64,000 nucleotides of DNA from Pleurocapsa sp. PCC 7319 (GCF_000332195.1 NZ_KB235922.1:5553322-5617321), one strand, 5' to 3'. Shown: positions 1 through 8,680, counted from the first letter of the stretch. Notes: generated by a model from the letters alone, not told the origin. Program-made: numbers and translations.

Positions 1-776
1 TCAGCGCGAGGGAAACCAAAGAAGATTTAGTAGGGGAAGATTTACCACTCAAATTTTTAGAAGTAGATGAAGAACGTAATCGATTAGTTCTTAGTCATCG
101 TCGAGCCTTAGTAGAGCGTAAGATGAATGGCTTAGAAGTAGGTCAGGTCGTCAAAGGTTCTGTGCGTGGTATCAAGCCTTATGGTGCATTTATTGACATT
201 GGTGGGGTTAGCGGATTACTTCATATTTCCGAGATATCTCACGATCATATCGATACTCCCCACAGCGTATTTGGTGTGAATGATGAGCTAAAAGTAATGA
301 TTATCGACCTAGATGCCGAAAGAGGTCGTATATCTCTTTCCACTAAGCAGCTAGAGCCAGAACCTGGTGATATGCTCAAAAATAGAGAGATAGTATTTGA
401 AAAAGCCGAAGAAATGGCTGAAAAGTATCGCCAGAAACTATTGGCTGAAGCGGAAGGAATTACTCTAGAAGAAGAGATTCCCTCAGCATCGGAAGAGCCT
501 GTTGTAGCAGAAGATGCCGAGGAGACAGTAGTAAATGAGACTACAGATACAGAAGATGTAGAGGAAACAGTAGACGAAACTACAGAGGAAACAGTAGACG
601 AAACTACAGAGGAAACAGTAGACGAAACTACAGAGGAAACAGTAGACGAAACTACAGAGGAAACAGTAGACGAAACTACAGAGGAAACAGTAGACGAAAC
701 TACAGAGGAAACAGTAGCAGTGGATTCTACCGAAGATTCTGAAGGAGAGATGGTAGGTGCTGCGGCAGAAGAATAA
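1..776 (+). CDS. rpsA: 30S ribosomal protein S1, 3' part (5' end outside window)
   Basis: The reading frame is already open at the first bases of the window (codons in phase with position 3), so the N-terminal S1 domains lie upstream and the ATG at 123 is internal. S1 binds mRNA on the 30S subunit. What is seen is the end of one OB-fold S1 domain (ending near VLSHRRALVERK) followed by a complete S1 domain with the hallmark stretches VGQVVKGSVRGI, YGAFIDIGG and GLLHISEIS. After the last domain comes an alpha-helical segment and a very acidic tail built from six perfect copies of an eight-residue unit (EETVDETT), ending in GAAAEE. Cyanobacterial S1 has three S1 domains plus a variable tail; this tail is unusually repetitive. 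A strong hairpin terminator follows. Confidence 0.85.
   Translation, partial: SARETKEDLVGEDLPLKFLEVDEERNRLVLSHRRALVERKMNGLEVGQVVKGSVRGIKPYGAFIDIGGVSGLLHISEISHDHIDTPHSVFGVNDELKVMIIDLDAERGRISLSTKQLEPEPGDMLKNREIVFEKAEEMAEKYRQKLLAEAEGITLEEEIPSASEEPVVAEDAEETVVNETTDTEDVEETVDETTEETVDETTEETVDETTEETVDETTEETVDETTEETVDETTEETVAVDSTEDSEGEMVGAAAEE
561..717 (+). repeat. in-frame 24-bp minisatellite in the rpsA tail
   Basis: Six identical copies of a 24-bp unit (gaggaaacagtagacgaaac plus taca) run from 561 to 704, with a 13-bp partial seventh copy. The unit is a multiple of three and encodes EETVDETT, so gain or loss of units changes the length of the acidic tail without a frameshift. Perfect identity at the DNA level points to recent expansion or ongoing homogenisation. 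Confidence 0.95.
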
Positions 777-808
777 GTTTTATTGTGATTAGTTGCAAAA
801 TAGTATTT

Positions 809-835
809 AGAGAGGATTATTTTCCTCTCTTTTTT
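809..835 (+). terminator. rho-independent-type terminator after rpsA
   Basis: An 8-bp perfect stem (AGAGAGGA / TCCTCTCT) with a TTATTT loop is followed directly by a T run. It sits 33 bases after the rpsA stop and before the next gene. Confidence 0.8.
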
Positions 836-863
836 ATTAACTGTTTATCATAGGAGAAAGCCC

Positions 864-1616
864 TTGTCGATCGCGATCGCTTGCCAAGATCTAAAATTTG
901 AAGACATATCTGCCATTATTTTTGATAAAGATGGTACTTTAGAAAATTCTTTAGTTTTTTGGCGAGAAGTAGGTATTAGAAGAGCCCGTATAATTGATGC
1001 TCAGATTCCAGGGGTGGGAGAGCCTTTGCTGATGTCATTTGGCATTCAGGACAATGCCTTAGATCCTACAGGTTTGTTAGCAGTTGGTAGCCGACAGGAA
1101 AATGAAATTGCGGCCGCAGCTTACATTGCTGAGACAGGACGAAGCTGGTTCGAGGCGAAACAAATTGCTCAAGAGGCGTTTAGAGAAGTATCAGAATCCA
1201 AATATTTGATTAAAAATCCTGAATCTGCCCCATTATTTCCTGAAGTGAGAGCAACACTTGAATTTTTAGCTAGTAAAGGTTTAAAATTGGGAATTCTATC
1301 TGCAGATTCAACGGAGGAAGTGACAAACTTTGTAGTCAATCATCAGCTTGAGGACTACATCAAGCTAAATATGGGAGTAGACGATGAAATTACTAAGCCA
1401 GATCCCAGACTGTTTATAGAAGCTTGCCAAGCACTAGAGGTTAGTCCTAGTCAAACCCTTATGGTTGGAGATTCTCAAGTAGACATTGCTTTGGGGATAT
1501 CGGCAAATGCCGCCGGGACGATCGCGGTTTGTCGTCACGGAAATCTGGAATTATCTCAAGCAAATATTCAAATTTCTAATCTTTCAGAAATTCAAACTTT
1601 GTCATCCTCAAATTAA
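864..1616 (+). CDS. HAD-superfamily hydrolase (phosphoglycolate-phosphatase-like)
   Basis: This 250-residue protein has all four HAD motifs: the nucleophile/acid pair DKDGT at residues 21-25, ILSAD for motif II, the lysine in ITKPDPRLF and the acidic MVGDSQVDI. The helical insert between motifs I and II indicates a C1-cap (subfamily IA) enzyme like phosphoglycolate phosphatases, so it probably removes phosphate from a small metabolite. The substrate cannot be read from sequence. The start is a TTG placed 6 bases after a good AGGAGA ribosome-binding site (852-857); no ATG lies near it. The first codons overlap a HIP1 octamer. It lies between rpsA and metK in the same orientation but is separated from rpsA by a terminator, so it may be co-transcribed with metK. 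Confidence 0.8.
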   Translation: MSIAIACQDLKFEDISAIIFDKDGTLENSLVFWREVGIRRARIIDAQIPGVGEPLLMSFGIQDNALDPTGLLAVGSRQENEIAAAAYIAETGRSWFEAKQIAQEAFREVSESKYLIKNPESAPLFPEVRATLEFLASKGLKLGILSADSTEEVTNFVVNHQLEDYIKLNMGVDDEITKPDPRLFIEACQALEVSPSQTLMVGDSQVDIALGISANAAGTIAVCRHGNLELSQANIQISNLSEIQTLSSSN

Positions 1617-1696
1617 AACTGTATTATGTAGCTTAATCTCGGATGTTGGGATCAACTCCAGCATCATCATAACATTTCATAGAGGGTTATACTGAA

Positions 1697-2950
1697 TTGT
1701 CTCGCAACTACTTATTTACCTCCGAATCAGTCACAGAAGGTCATCCCGATAAAATTTGTGATCAAATTTCCGACACTATTTTAGATGCTTTATTATCCCA
1801 AGACCCTTTAAGTCGCGTTGCGGCAGAGGTGGTAGTAAATACCGGCTTAGTTTTAGTCACGGGAGAAATTACTACTAAAGCTCAGGTCAATTATGTAGAT
1901 TTAGTCAGAGAAAAAATTGCTGAAATTGGCTATACTCATGCAGAAAATGGGTTCTCGGCTAATAGTTGTTCTATATTAATTGCTCTAGATGAACAATCCC
2001 CAGATATTTCTCAGGGAGTAACCTCTGCTCAAGAGCAACGGGAAAATATGAGCGATCATGAGCTAGATCAAATTGGGGCTGGCGATCAGGGAATTATGTT
2101 CGGGTTTGCTTGCAATGAAACTCCTGAATTGATGCCCATGCCCATTAGTTTGGCTCACCGTATGTCTCGTCGTTTGGCATTTGTACGTAAGCAAGGAAAT
2201 TTAGACTATCTTCGTCCTGATGGTAAAACTCAGGTTTCGGTTCAATATGAAGATGGCAAACCTGTGGGAATTGACACTATTTTAATCTCTACTCAGCATA
2301 CTGAAACCATCGGCGATCTATCTGAAGGTAGTTCTGTGCAGAAAAAAATCAAAGACGATCTCTGGTCAGCAGTAGTTCAACCAATATTTGCTGATTTAGA
2401 GTTAAAACCTGATGATAAAACACGTTTTCTCGTGAATCCTACAGGTAAGTTTGTAGTTGGTGGTCCTCAAGGTGATTCTGGTCTGACGGGTCGCAAAATT
2501 ATTGTTGATACTTATGGTGGTTATTCACGTCATGGTGGTGGTGCTTTTTCTGGAAAAGATCCCACTAAAGTAGATCGTAGTGCCTCATATGCCTGCCGTT
2601 ATGTTGCTAACAATATAGTAGCAGCTGGATTAGCAGATAAATGTGAAGTACAAGTTAGTTATGCCATTGGTGTGGCAAAACCAGTGAGTATTTTTGTAGA
2701 AACTTTTAACACTGCTAAGATTGCCGAAGAAAAGTTGTTAGAACTAGTTCAGCAATACTTTGAATTGCGTCCCGCGGGTATTATCCAGACTCTCAATCTA
2801 AGGAATTTACCTCAAGAAAGAAGCGGTCGTTTTTATCAGGATGTAGCTGCATACGGACACTTCGGCAGAACCGATTTAGATTTGCCTTGGGAAAAAACTG
2901 ACAAAGCCCAACAGCTAAAAGAAGCTACATTATCAACTACTGCTGCTTAA
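1697..2950 (+). CDS. metK: S-adenosylmethionine synthase
   Basis: MetK condenses ATP and methionine to S-adenosylmethionine, the cell's methyl donor, in the cytosol. The 417-residue length is normal for cyanobacteria. The N-terminus [21 protein letters not shown], the ATP-binding [12 protein letters not shown] and the P-loop-like [17 protein letters not shown] are all intact. The start is TTG (1697), the most upstream codon giving the usual [10 protein letters not shown] beginning; an ATG is absent. The gene ends before a clear terminator at 2986. Its product would supply, among others, the CobJ methyltransferase domain encoded at 4024. Confidence 0.95.
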   Translation: MSRNYLFTSESVTEGHPDKICDQISDTILDALLSQDPLSRVAAEVVVNTGLVLVTGEITTKAQVNYVDLVREKIAEIGYTHAENGFSANSCSILIALDEQSPDISQGVTSAQEQRENMSDHELDQIGAGDQGIMFGFACNETPELMPMPISLAHRMSRRLAFVRKQGNLDYLRPDGKTQVSVQYEDGKPVGIDTILISTQHTETIGDLSEGSSVQKKIKDDLWSAVVQPIFADLELKPDDKTRFLVNPTGKFVVGGPQGDSGLTGRKIIVDTYGGYSRHGGGAFSGKDPTKVDRSASYACRYVANNIVAAGLADKCEVQVSYAIGVAKPVSIFVETFNTAKIAEEKLLELVQQYFELRPAGIIQTLNLRNLPQERSGRFYQDVAAYGHFGRTDLDLPWEKTDKAQQLKEATLSTTAA

Positions 2951-2985
2951 GACTATCAGAGAATTAAGCATATTAATTATTGGTG

Positions 2986-3014
2986 GGAGTTTAGTAACAC
3001 TAGACTCCTTTCTT
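2986..3014 (+). terminator. terminator after metK
   Basis: A 10-bp stem (GGAGTTTAGT pairing with ACTAGACTCC, with one G-U wobble), an AAC loop and a following TTTCTT tract lie 35 bases past the metK stop. Confidence 0.75.
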
Positions 3015-3071
3015 ATAAGTAACTGTTTAAAAAATCATCTAAGTTAAAGGTTAGGATTAAACCGCTTTTCG

Positions 3072-3100
3072 GTTAGCTATTAGCTCTTAGCCGTTAGCTT
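3072..3100. repeat. short TTAGCTA-type heptamer run
   Basis: About four degenerate units (ttagcta, ttagctc, ttagccg, ttagctt) occur in tandem. They are the reverse-complement family of the large ATGGCTA array at 59964-60474. Confidence 0.7.
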
Positions 3101-3215
3101 TGTTAAAACGTTTAAATTGAAAATTAATCTGTTTCTTGGGAGAATTAGGAAAATTAAATTTGCTAGAAGTATTGTGATATCTTATCTATTTTTTCTCGTT
3201 CAATTGTATCCAAGT

Positions 3216-3336
3216 TAAGTAGGTAAGCAGAATAATTTATAAACCCATACTATTAAGCTGTTTCTCTATTCCCTATTCCCTGTTCCCTATTCCCCTGCCG
3301 TAGGCATTTTATTATTTAATTACACCCACCTACTTA
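3216..3336. mobile_element. possible MITE-like element with imperfect terminal inverted repeats
   Basis: The ends are TAAGTAGGT (3216-3224) and ACCTACTTA (3328-3336), a perfect 9-bp inverted pair. Similarity continues inward with mismatches for roughly 25 bases. The 121-bp body contains a TTCCCTA/TTCCCTG heptamer repeat at 3265-3295 and no open frame. A non-autonomous miniature transposable element is one reading; a structured repeat unit is another. No clear target-site duplication is visible. Confidence 0.4.
3265..3295. repeat. TTCCCTA/TTCCCTG heptanucleotide repeat
   Basis: About four tandem 7-bp units alternate between ttcccta and ttccctg. A related run of the same family is at 18374-18400. 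Confidence 0.85.
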
Positions 3337-3622
3337 GTAATTTAATTGATTAATTTAAAGTAAAGATGATTTGACTTCTAAAACAAATTGAAATAAATAA
3401 TTTACCAAATAGATAATAATCAGTGAATTTATGACTAATTTTAATATTCAGGCTAGATTTACCTGAATATTAATGATAATTTTTAAATCAGAAAAACTTA
3501 GATAATGCCAACTAATATATTGAGAAATATAGCAAATTATATTTCAATCTAGTTGCTCATCTTTTTTCTTGGATTATTAGTTTATAGCATTAACTATATA
3601 TAAAATTTAAAATAGTAGAGTC

Positions 3623-3931
3623 ATGAAAAAAGTTTTATTTGGTAGTTTTACATCTTTATTAGTTCTACTTGCTGCCCCAGGAATAGCAACTGAAGTAACC
3701 CCTTCCAATCTTGTGTTTCAAGGTTATCAGGGTCGCCTAGCTAGTGAAGGAATTCCTGGTTATGCCACTTTTCTACAAGCAGTTCATTTGGGTAAAATTG
3801 ATGCCACGACATTAGTTGATGGTGCAATTTCTCAAGGAAAACTTGAGCCTAAAACTGCTCAGAATGAAAGCTATTTACGACAAGTTAAATCCTCCTTGTT
3901 TCTCCTTAGAGTTGGTGGGGGAAGTCGTTAA
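3623..3931 (+). CDS. small secreted protein of unknown function
   Basis: I do not recognise this 102-residue protein. Residues 1-22 form a classic signal peptide (KK, then a leucine-rich core) with a likely cleavage after GIA, so the mature product of about 80 residues should be periplasmic or exported. The mature part contains no cysteine and no known motif; it ends in a glycine-rich VGGGSR. The ATG at 3623 is the only start giving the signal peptide. It stands alone between a long repeat-bearing spacer and cbiG-cobJ, without an obvious operon partner. Confidence 0.6.
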   Translation: MKKVLFGSFTSLLVLLAAPGIATEVTPSNLVFQGYQGRLASEGIPGYATFLQAVHLGKIDATTLVDGAISQGKLEPKTAQNESYLRQVKSSLFLLRVGGGSR

Positions 3932-4023
3932 TTTTAGAGTTGAATATAGCTCTTGAATAAAATCTGCAAGTTGGAGTAGATTCATTTGCTCAATTAGCAA
4001 GATTGTTATAGTGTTTATACTTA

Positions 4024-5970
4024 TTGGTTCACCCTAAGGAAAGCAGCATTTTGGATAATTCTTGTTTTAACCAGTTTTCTCCTCTTGCAGCGATCGCAAC
4101 TCATACCCAAGCAGCGCAAGTTCTTAAGCCTCTATCTCAAAACGCTGAGATTCAATTATGGTTGCCTTCCTCGGTAGAGCAGCAAGAAAATTCTCAACAC
4201 TACGACAGTTCACTTAAACAACATCTAGAATCTATTTGGACAAAAAATCGAGCTTTGATCTTTTGTCTAGCTACAGGTGCAGTAGTGAGGTTGATTGCAC
4301 CCCTGCTGCAAAATAAGTCGCAAGACCCTGCTGTAGTGGTAATTGATGCTCAAGGTGACTATGTAATTAGCCTTTGTAGTGGACATCAGGGTAAAGCTGA
4401 TTTACTTGCTCAGTTAGTAGCTAGTCAAATTGGCGCAACCGCAATTATTACGGGAGCATCTCATAACTTATCATTACCTGCTATTGATGTTTTGGGATTT
4501 ACTTATGGTTGGCGCAAAGGTTCGGGTGATTGGTTAGGAGTAATGTCAGCGATCGCTAGACAAGAATCTGTCCAGGTAATTCAAGAATCTGGTTCAACTT
4601 TATGGCAAGAACATCTACCTGAAAAACATCCATTTAATTTCAACTGTTCTGAATCGCAACGAACTTTAACCAAAAGTACTGCTGCTGAAAACCAGTTAAC
4701 AAATGACTCTCAACTAAAAAATGTTAGTCCCCAAGCTCGAATTTGGATTAGCCATACGAAAAAAAAATTTGCACCTCGCTCAGATTTTCCTGAGGTACAA
4801 TGGCATCCCAAAGTATTATGGATAGGGGTTGGTTGCGAACGAGGAACATCCAGACAGTTAATTGAGACAGCCATAGATGAAACTTGTAGAACTTATCATT
4901 TGTCTATTGAAGCGATCGCCGGAATTGCCAGTATCGATCTCAAAGCTGACGAAACAGGAATTCTGGAAGTATGTCGTCGCCGTAATTTAGCTTTTAAAAC
5001 TTTTGATGCTAGCCAATTAAATCAAGTTGAAGTGCCCACTCCATCAAAAGTAGTTGCCCAAGAAGTTGGAACACCCAGTGTTGCGGAAGCTGCTGCCATT
5101 CTGGTAGGAGATATTTTACTAGTATCAAAACAAATATTTAAATCCGACAGTCAACCAGGAGCTGTGACAGTAGCAGTTTCCCAATCTAATCTAGAGTATA
5201 TTGGTCGGACAGGTAAGTTATACTTGGTCGGTATCGGTCCTGGGAACTTAGGACAAATTACCCCTGCTGCCCAAACGGCTATTGTCCAAGCAGATGTTGT
5301 AATCGGTTACAGTCTATATACCGATCTAATCAAATCATTACATCGACCAGGACAAATAATTGAATCTTCCCCCATCACCCAAGAGCAACAAAGGGCTCAA
5401 CGAGCCATAGAACTAGCCCAGTGGGGTTTAACTGTAGCAGTAGTTTCCTCTGGAGACTGTGGTATTTATGGGATGGCAGGCTTAGTATTAGAAGAATTAC
5501 AGGCAACAGGATGGCAAGGTAAGACCCCCCAAGTACAAGTTTTTCCTGGTATCTCAGCCCTTCAATCAGCAGCTTCTCGAGTCGGTGCACCTTTAATGCA
5601 TGACTTTTGCGCCATAAGTCTGAGTGATTTATTAACCTCTTGGGAGGTGATTGAAAAACGATTAACGGCAGCAGCCAGTGGCGATTTTATTACTGCTCTT
5701 TATAATCCGCGATCGCAAAAACGCCAGCAACAAATAATTATCGCTCAAGAAATATTTTCTCAGCATCGTCAGCCAGATACTCCAGTAGCGATCGTTCATG
5801 GAGCCTATCGCGAGGATGAACAAGTCATTCTCACTACTCTAGATAAAATGTTAGACCAGCCTATAGATATGTTAACTACGGTAATTATCGGCAACACTAA
5901 CACCCGCAACTATGCCAATTGGATGATTACTCCTAGGGGATATTTTGACCAGAAAAACGATGCAGAATGA
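4024..5970 (+). CDS. cobJ: fused CbiG / precorrin-3B C17-methyltransferase (CobJ)
   Basis: This is a 648-residue bifunctional enzyme of the corrin (vitamin B12) pathway. Residues about 20-180 match the CbiG N-terminal domain (ALIFCLATGAVVRLIAPLL; VISLCSGHQGKADLLAQ). Residues 264-365 match the CbiG C-terminal domain (GVGCERGTSRQLIETAI; VGTPSVAEAAAI). From about 397 comes a tetrapyrrole methylase domain (LYLVGIGPGNLGQITPAA; SSGDCGIYGMAGLVLEEL) typical of CobJ/CbiH, which methylates C17 and drives ring contraction using S-adenosylmethionine. CbiG normally opens the delta-lactone in the cobalt-early pathway; this fusion is common in cyanobacteria. The start is a TTG at 4024 with no good alternative. 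A low-complexity linker near residues 200-250 separates the two CbiG parts. Confidence 0.9.
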   Translation: MVHPKESSILDNSCFNQFSPLAAIATHTQAAQVLKPLSQNAEIQLWLPSSVEQQENSQHYDSSLKQHLESIWTKNRALIFCLATGAVVRLIAPLLQNKSQDPAVVVIDAQGDYVISLCSGHQGKADLLAQLVASQIGATAIITGASHNLSLPAIDVLGFTYGWRKGSGDWLGVMSAIARQESVQVIQESGSTLWQEHLPEKHPFNFNCSESQRTLTKSTAAENQLTNDSQLKNVSPQARIWISHTKKKFAPRSDFPEVQWHPKVLWIGVGCERGTSRQLIETAIDETCRTYHLSIEAIAGIASIDLKADETGILEVCRRRNLAFKTFDASQLNQVEVPTPSKVVAQEVGTPSVAEAAAILVGDILLVSKQIFKSDSQPGAVTVAVSQSNLEYIGRTGKLYLVGIGPGNLGQITPAAQTAIVQADVVIGYSLYTDLIKSLHRPGQIIESSPITQEQQRAQRAIELAQWGLTVAVVSSGDCGIYGMAGLVLEELQATGWQGKTPQVQVFPGISALQSAASRVGAPLMHDFCAISLSDLLTSWEVIEKRLTAAASGDFITALYNPRSQKRQQQIIIAQEIFSQHRQPDTPVAIVHGAYREDEQVILTTLDKMLDQPIDMLTTVIIGNTNTRNYANWMITPRGYFDQKNDAE

Positions 5971-6017
5971 AATATTTATGTATGAATATGAGTTTTATTG
6001 GTCACTTCTTACAGAAA

Positions 6018-6593
6018 TTAAGCAGTAGGAGCAAAATTGCGCATCGAATTAATTAAGCGTTCAAAATATGGTTCCAAGTCACTTTGTCGATCTGCTGGAA
6101 ATTTTTGCAGACTAAAAAGTTTTAATTGTTCCAAACCTAAAACCATCGCGTCTAACGGAACTGCTAGTTCTTGATAAAGTTGTTCCATATAGCCTAAACC
6201 GCGATCGCTAGTATAATCTACTGACTGACCGCTAATGCCATAGCTAATACAGCGCATAAAATGCCAAAAGTCGCGCCAACAAGCCTCAGCTCGGCTCGGA
6301 GGATACAGACCTCCTCCAGGTTCAGTAATCTGCGGATTGGCAGCTAGAACCACTTCTCTTGCTTGGGAAACGATGTCCACAACATGATCTCGTAAAACTT
6401 TTCCCTGAGCCAAACCGTCAGATAAGCCAGGAACCAAAGTTTTTATCTGTTTAATATCCTCATCTGTCAGATACCGTCCCTCATCATCTGCTTGCTGAAA
6501 AATTTTAATTACTTCTGGTGGATAATCTTGCCAATTATCAAAGCTAACAATACGGGACTTTTTAATTAATTCTTTGACTTGTTCACTGAGCAT
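6018..6593 (-). CDS. phycobiliprotein-like protein with conserved bilin cysteine
   Basis: The 191-residue product has the globin-like phycobilisome fold. ADDEGRYLTDEDI near residue 35 matches the helix following the N-terminal helices of phycocyanin alpha, and EACWRDFWHFMRCISYG (103-119) aligns with the chromophore region, keeping Cys105, Arg107 and Asp108 at the positions of Cys84, Arg86 and Asp87. It is not a normal antenna subunit: it has an extra N-terminal segment of about 30 residues, is longer than 160-175, and stands alone rather than in a cpc or apc operon. It resembles the AplA-type allophycocyanin-like proteins, thought to act in sensing or regulation rather than light harvesting (family knowledge; assignment is inferred). 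It is divergently transcribed from a HEAT-repeat gene of the lyase-like class. Confidence 0.75.
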   Translation of the reverse strand: MLSEQVKELIKKSRIVSFDNWQDYPPEVIKIFQQADDEGRYLTDEDIKQIKTLVPGLSDGLAQGKVLRDHVVDIVSQAREVVLAANPQITEPGGGLYPPSRAEACWRDFWHFMRCISYGISGQSVDYTSDRGLGYMEQLYQELAVPLDAMVLGLEQLKLFSLQKFPADRQSDLEPYFERLINSMRNFAPTA

Positions 6594-6696
6594 TTTAATT
6601 CTAAAAGATAAGGACTTAACTATATATCTTCCTCAAGACTGCTGATCGTTAGCCAAAATGTAAAGTAAAGTAAAGTTGTAATTTAATTTTCAGCTC

Positions 6697-7353
6697 ATGG
6701 ATATCGATCAAATCAAAAATGCTTTAGAAGATTCCGATCCGCAACAGAGAATGAAAGGAATTAGAGAATTACGTCATTACGAAGTAGATATTGCTACTCC
6801 ACTACTTTTAGCCCATGTCGATGATCGAGAATTTTTAGTGCGTTCTTTTGTGGCAATGGGATTGGGCAAAAAACGAAATTCCCAGTCTTTTGCTGGATTA
6901 CTCACAATGATGGAGTTCGATAGCGATCCCAATGTAAGGGCAGAAGCAGCCAATTCCTTATCCTTTTTTGGAGCAAAAGCTATTGCTCATCTCAGACAAA
7001 TGTATGAGCAAGACGATCATTGGTTAGTACGTCGTAGTATTATTGCCGCTTTAGCAGATTTAGATTGCCCTCAAGAACTCTGGGAAGTCTGTGCTATTGG
7101 TTTAAGAGGCGATGATTTGCCCGTCAAAGAATCTTGTATTAGTTGTCTAGGTCTTTTAGCAAAAACAGAATTACAGGAAGAAGGATTAAAATCGCTTTTA
7201 TCTTTAGTAGAAGATCGATCTTGGCGTATCAGAGTTCAAGTTGCCAAATCACTAGGCAAATATAATCATCCTGATGCCATTACTGCATTAAATAAGCTTA
7301 AGGCAGATCAAGACCATCGAGTAGTGGGAGCAGTTCTCGAAAGTCTGGTCTAA
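6697..7353 (+). CDS. HEAT-repeat protein of the CpcE/NblB type
   Basis: This 218-residue protein consists almost entirely of HEAT/PBS-lyase repeats of about 31 residues (for example DPQQRMKGIRELRHYEVDIATPLLLAHVDD; DPNVRAEAANSLSFFG; DHWLVRRSIIAALADLD; DRSWRIRVQVAKSLGKYNHPDAI; DHRVVGAVLESL). Such proteins act as bilin lyase or isomerase subunits (CpcE/CpcF), in phycobilisome breakdown (NblB) or in related tetrapyrrole handling. The length fits the single-subunit NblB-like group better than CpcE. The divergent neighbour is a bilin-site phycobiliprotein homologue, which supports a partner relationship. Which substrate it serves cannot be told from sequence. Confidence 0.7.
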   Translation: MDIDQIKNALEDSDPQQRMKGIRELRHYEVDIATPLLLAHVDDREFLVRSFVAMGLGKKRNSQSFAGLLTMMEFDSDPNVRAEAANSLSFFGAKAIAHLRQMYEQDDHWLVRRSIIAALADLDCPQELWEVCAIGLRGDDLPVKESCISCLGLLAKTELQEEGLKSLLSLVEDRSWRIRVQVAKSLGKYNHPDAITALNKLKADQDHRVVGAVLESLV

Positions 7354-7453
7354 GATTCGATTAGCTAACCTTTCTACAATTAATATGAACAAACAAAAGA
7401 CTCTTTGATAATATTATTAGAGAAACATTAAAAAATATTACAAAATTCCTTAA

Positions 7454-8437
7454 ATGAAATTATTGGTAGTGGGTGCGACTGGCACGTTAGGTAGACAGGT
7501 AGCACGCCAGGCTTTAGACGAAAATCATGAAGTACTTTGTTTAGTCCGCAACCCTAACAAAGCGACTTTCCTCAAAGAATGGGGTGCAGAATTAATTAAA
7601 GGTGATTTATGTGACAAATCAACTCTTCCTAGAGCTTTAGAGGGTGTAGATGCTGTTATAGATGCTGCTACCGCCAGAATTACCGATAATCTTAGTGTCA
7701 GGGAAGTAGATTGGGAAGGAAAAGTAAATTTGATTCAAGCTACAAAAGCTGCGGGAGTTGACAGATATATCTTTTTCTCAATTTTGAATGCCGAAAAACA
7801 TCCAGAAGTCCCTCTAATGGATATTAAGCGTTGTACTGAACTATTTTTGGCTGAATCTGGTTTAAATTACACAGTTCTGCAACTCGGCGGCTTTATGCAA
7901 GGCTTGATTGCCCAGTATGCAATTCCCATCCTTGAAGAGCAAGTCGTCTGGATAACAGGAGAAACTACTCCTATTGCCTATATGAATACTCAAGACATCG
8001 CTAAATTCGCTGTTCGGGCTTTGACAGTACCTGCTACTGAAAAGAAAACTTTTCCAGTTGTGGGAACAAAAGCTTGGGGTGCTTATGAGATTATGAACCT
8101 CTGCGAAAATTTGTCGGGTAAAACTGCTAGAATATCTCGCGTCTCTTTGACCGTGTTGGGTTTAATGCGCCGTATTACTCGTTTCTGTGAATGGGGACAA
8201 AATACGGCAGATCGTCTGACTTTTGCCGAAGTATTAGCTAGTGGTCAACCCTTAGATGCCCCAATGGAAGAAGTATATGAAACTTTTGGTCTAGATCCTC
8301 AAGAAACTACTACTCTCGAAGAATATATGGAGGAGTATTTTAGTCGGATCATGAAAAAACTCAAGGAAATCGATTACGAGAAAAACAAAGGCAAGAAGAA
8401 AAAGAAAGGTAAAATACCTTATCGTAACCAATTCTAA
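7454..8437 (+). CDS. ycf39: Ycf39-type atypical SDR, photosystem II assembly factor
   Basis: The 327-residue length equals that typical for Ycf39. The N-terminus MKLLVVGATGTLGRQVARQAL is a Rossmann NAD(P) motif, followed by LVRNPNKATFLKEWGAELIKGDL. The catalytic Tyr-Lys pair of classical SDRs is absent, as in this NmrA-like group. Ycf39 (HCF244 in plants) helps deliver chlorophyll to newly made D1 during photosystem II assembly with high-light-inducible proteins. The C-terminus has a lysine-rich stretch (KKKKKGK) before the end. It is a single gene starting at a clear ATG, followed by a hairpin. Confidence 0.9.
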   Translation: MKLLVVGATGTLGRQVARQALDENHEVLCLVRNPNKATFLKEWGAELIKGDLCDKSTLPRALEGVDAVIDAATARITDNLSVREVDWEGKVNLIQATKAAGVDRYIFFSILNAEKHPEVPLMDIKRCTELFLAESGLNYTVLQLGGFMQGLIAQYAIPILEEQVVWITGETTPIAYMNTQDIAKFAVRALTVPATEKKTFPVVGTKAWGAYEIMNLCENLSGKTARISRVSLTVLGLMRRITRFCEWGQNTADRLTFAEVLASGQPLDAPMEEVYETFGLDPQETTTLEEYMEEYFSRIMKKLKEIDYEKNKGKKKKKGKIPYRNQF

Positions 8438-8486
8438 ATAGGTATTAGAGTTTGACTGCTCACCGCCTTGAAAGGTCGGTGATTCT

Positions 8487-8511
8487 AGCTATTAGCCATT
8501 AGCCATTAGCT
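8487..8511. repeat. TTAGCCA heptamer run
   Basis: Three to four tandem units (agctatt, agccatt, agccatt, agcta) are the exact reverse complement of the ATGGCTA unit that makes the 511-bp array at 59964-60474. Confidence 0.75.
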
Positions 8512-8635
8512 ACCTTCGGTTTTTGCCGTTGAGCAGCTAGATTACTTAGCTACGCAGGTAGCAATCTAAAGCTAAAAGCTAAAAGCTAACGAAAAGTCTT
8601 CCTAAAAGGAAGAAGCTTTAAACCCAGAGCGACGG

Positions 8636-8680
8636 TAAAAACGTTTAATATGAATAAGCTTTGTTCATGTTAAACGTTTT
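8636..8680. other. long hairpin (18-bp stem)
   Basis: The arms at 8636-8653 (AAAAACGTTTAATATGAA) and 8663-8680 (TTCATGTTAAACGTTTTT) pair over 18 positions with only one G-U wobble, enclosing a 9-base loop. A-rich and T-rich ends make it a bidirectional terminator candidate, although no gene converges on it; a small RNA or mobile-repeat remnant is possible. Confidence 0.6.

Larger units (their letters stand above)
2951..3622. other. long intergenic region, repeat-containing, no gene seen
   Basis: This 670-bp spacer holds the metK terminator, a short run of TTAGCTA-type heptamers (3072-3100), a small element bounded by inverted repeats (3216-3336) with a 7-bp repeat inside it, and then AT-rich DNA up to the small secreted-protein gene. 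I found no open frame with coding character and no tRNA-like cloverleaf. Confidence 0.6.

Noticed and set aside
1486-1695. 69-codon plus-strand frame overlapping the end of the HAD gene
   Set aside because: Shifted frame within a well-supported gene and the metK leader; no motif.
2951-3622. Search for tRNA or riboswitch in the long spacers, including upstream of cbiG-cobJ
   Set aside because: No T-arm GTTCRA with matching acceptor stem and no cobalamin-box motif could be found by eye.
4024-5970. Frameshifted fusion of two cobalamin genes?
   Set aside because: The single frame is continuous, and CbiG-CobJ fusions are known in cyanobacteria, so it is not an error.
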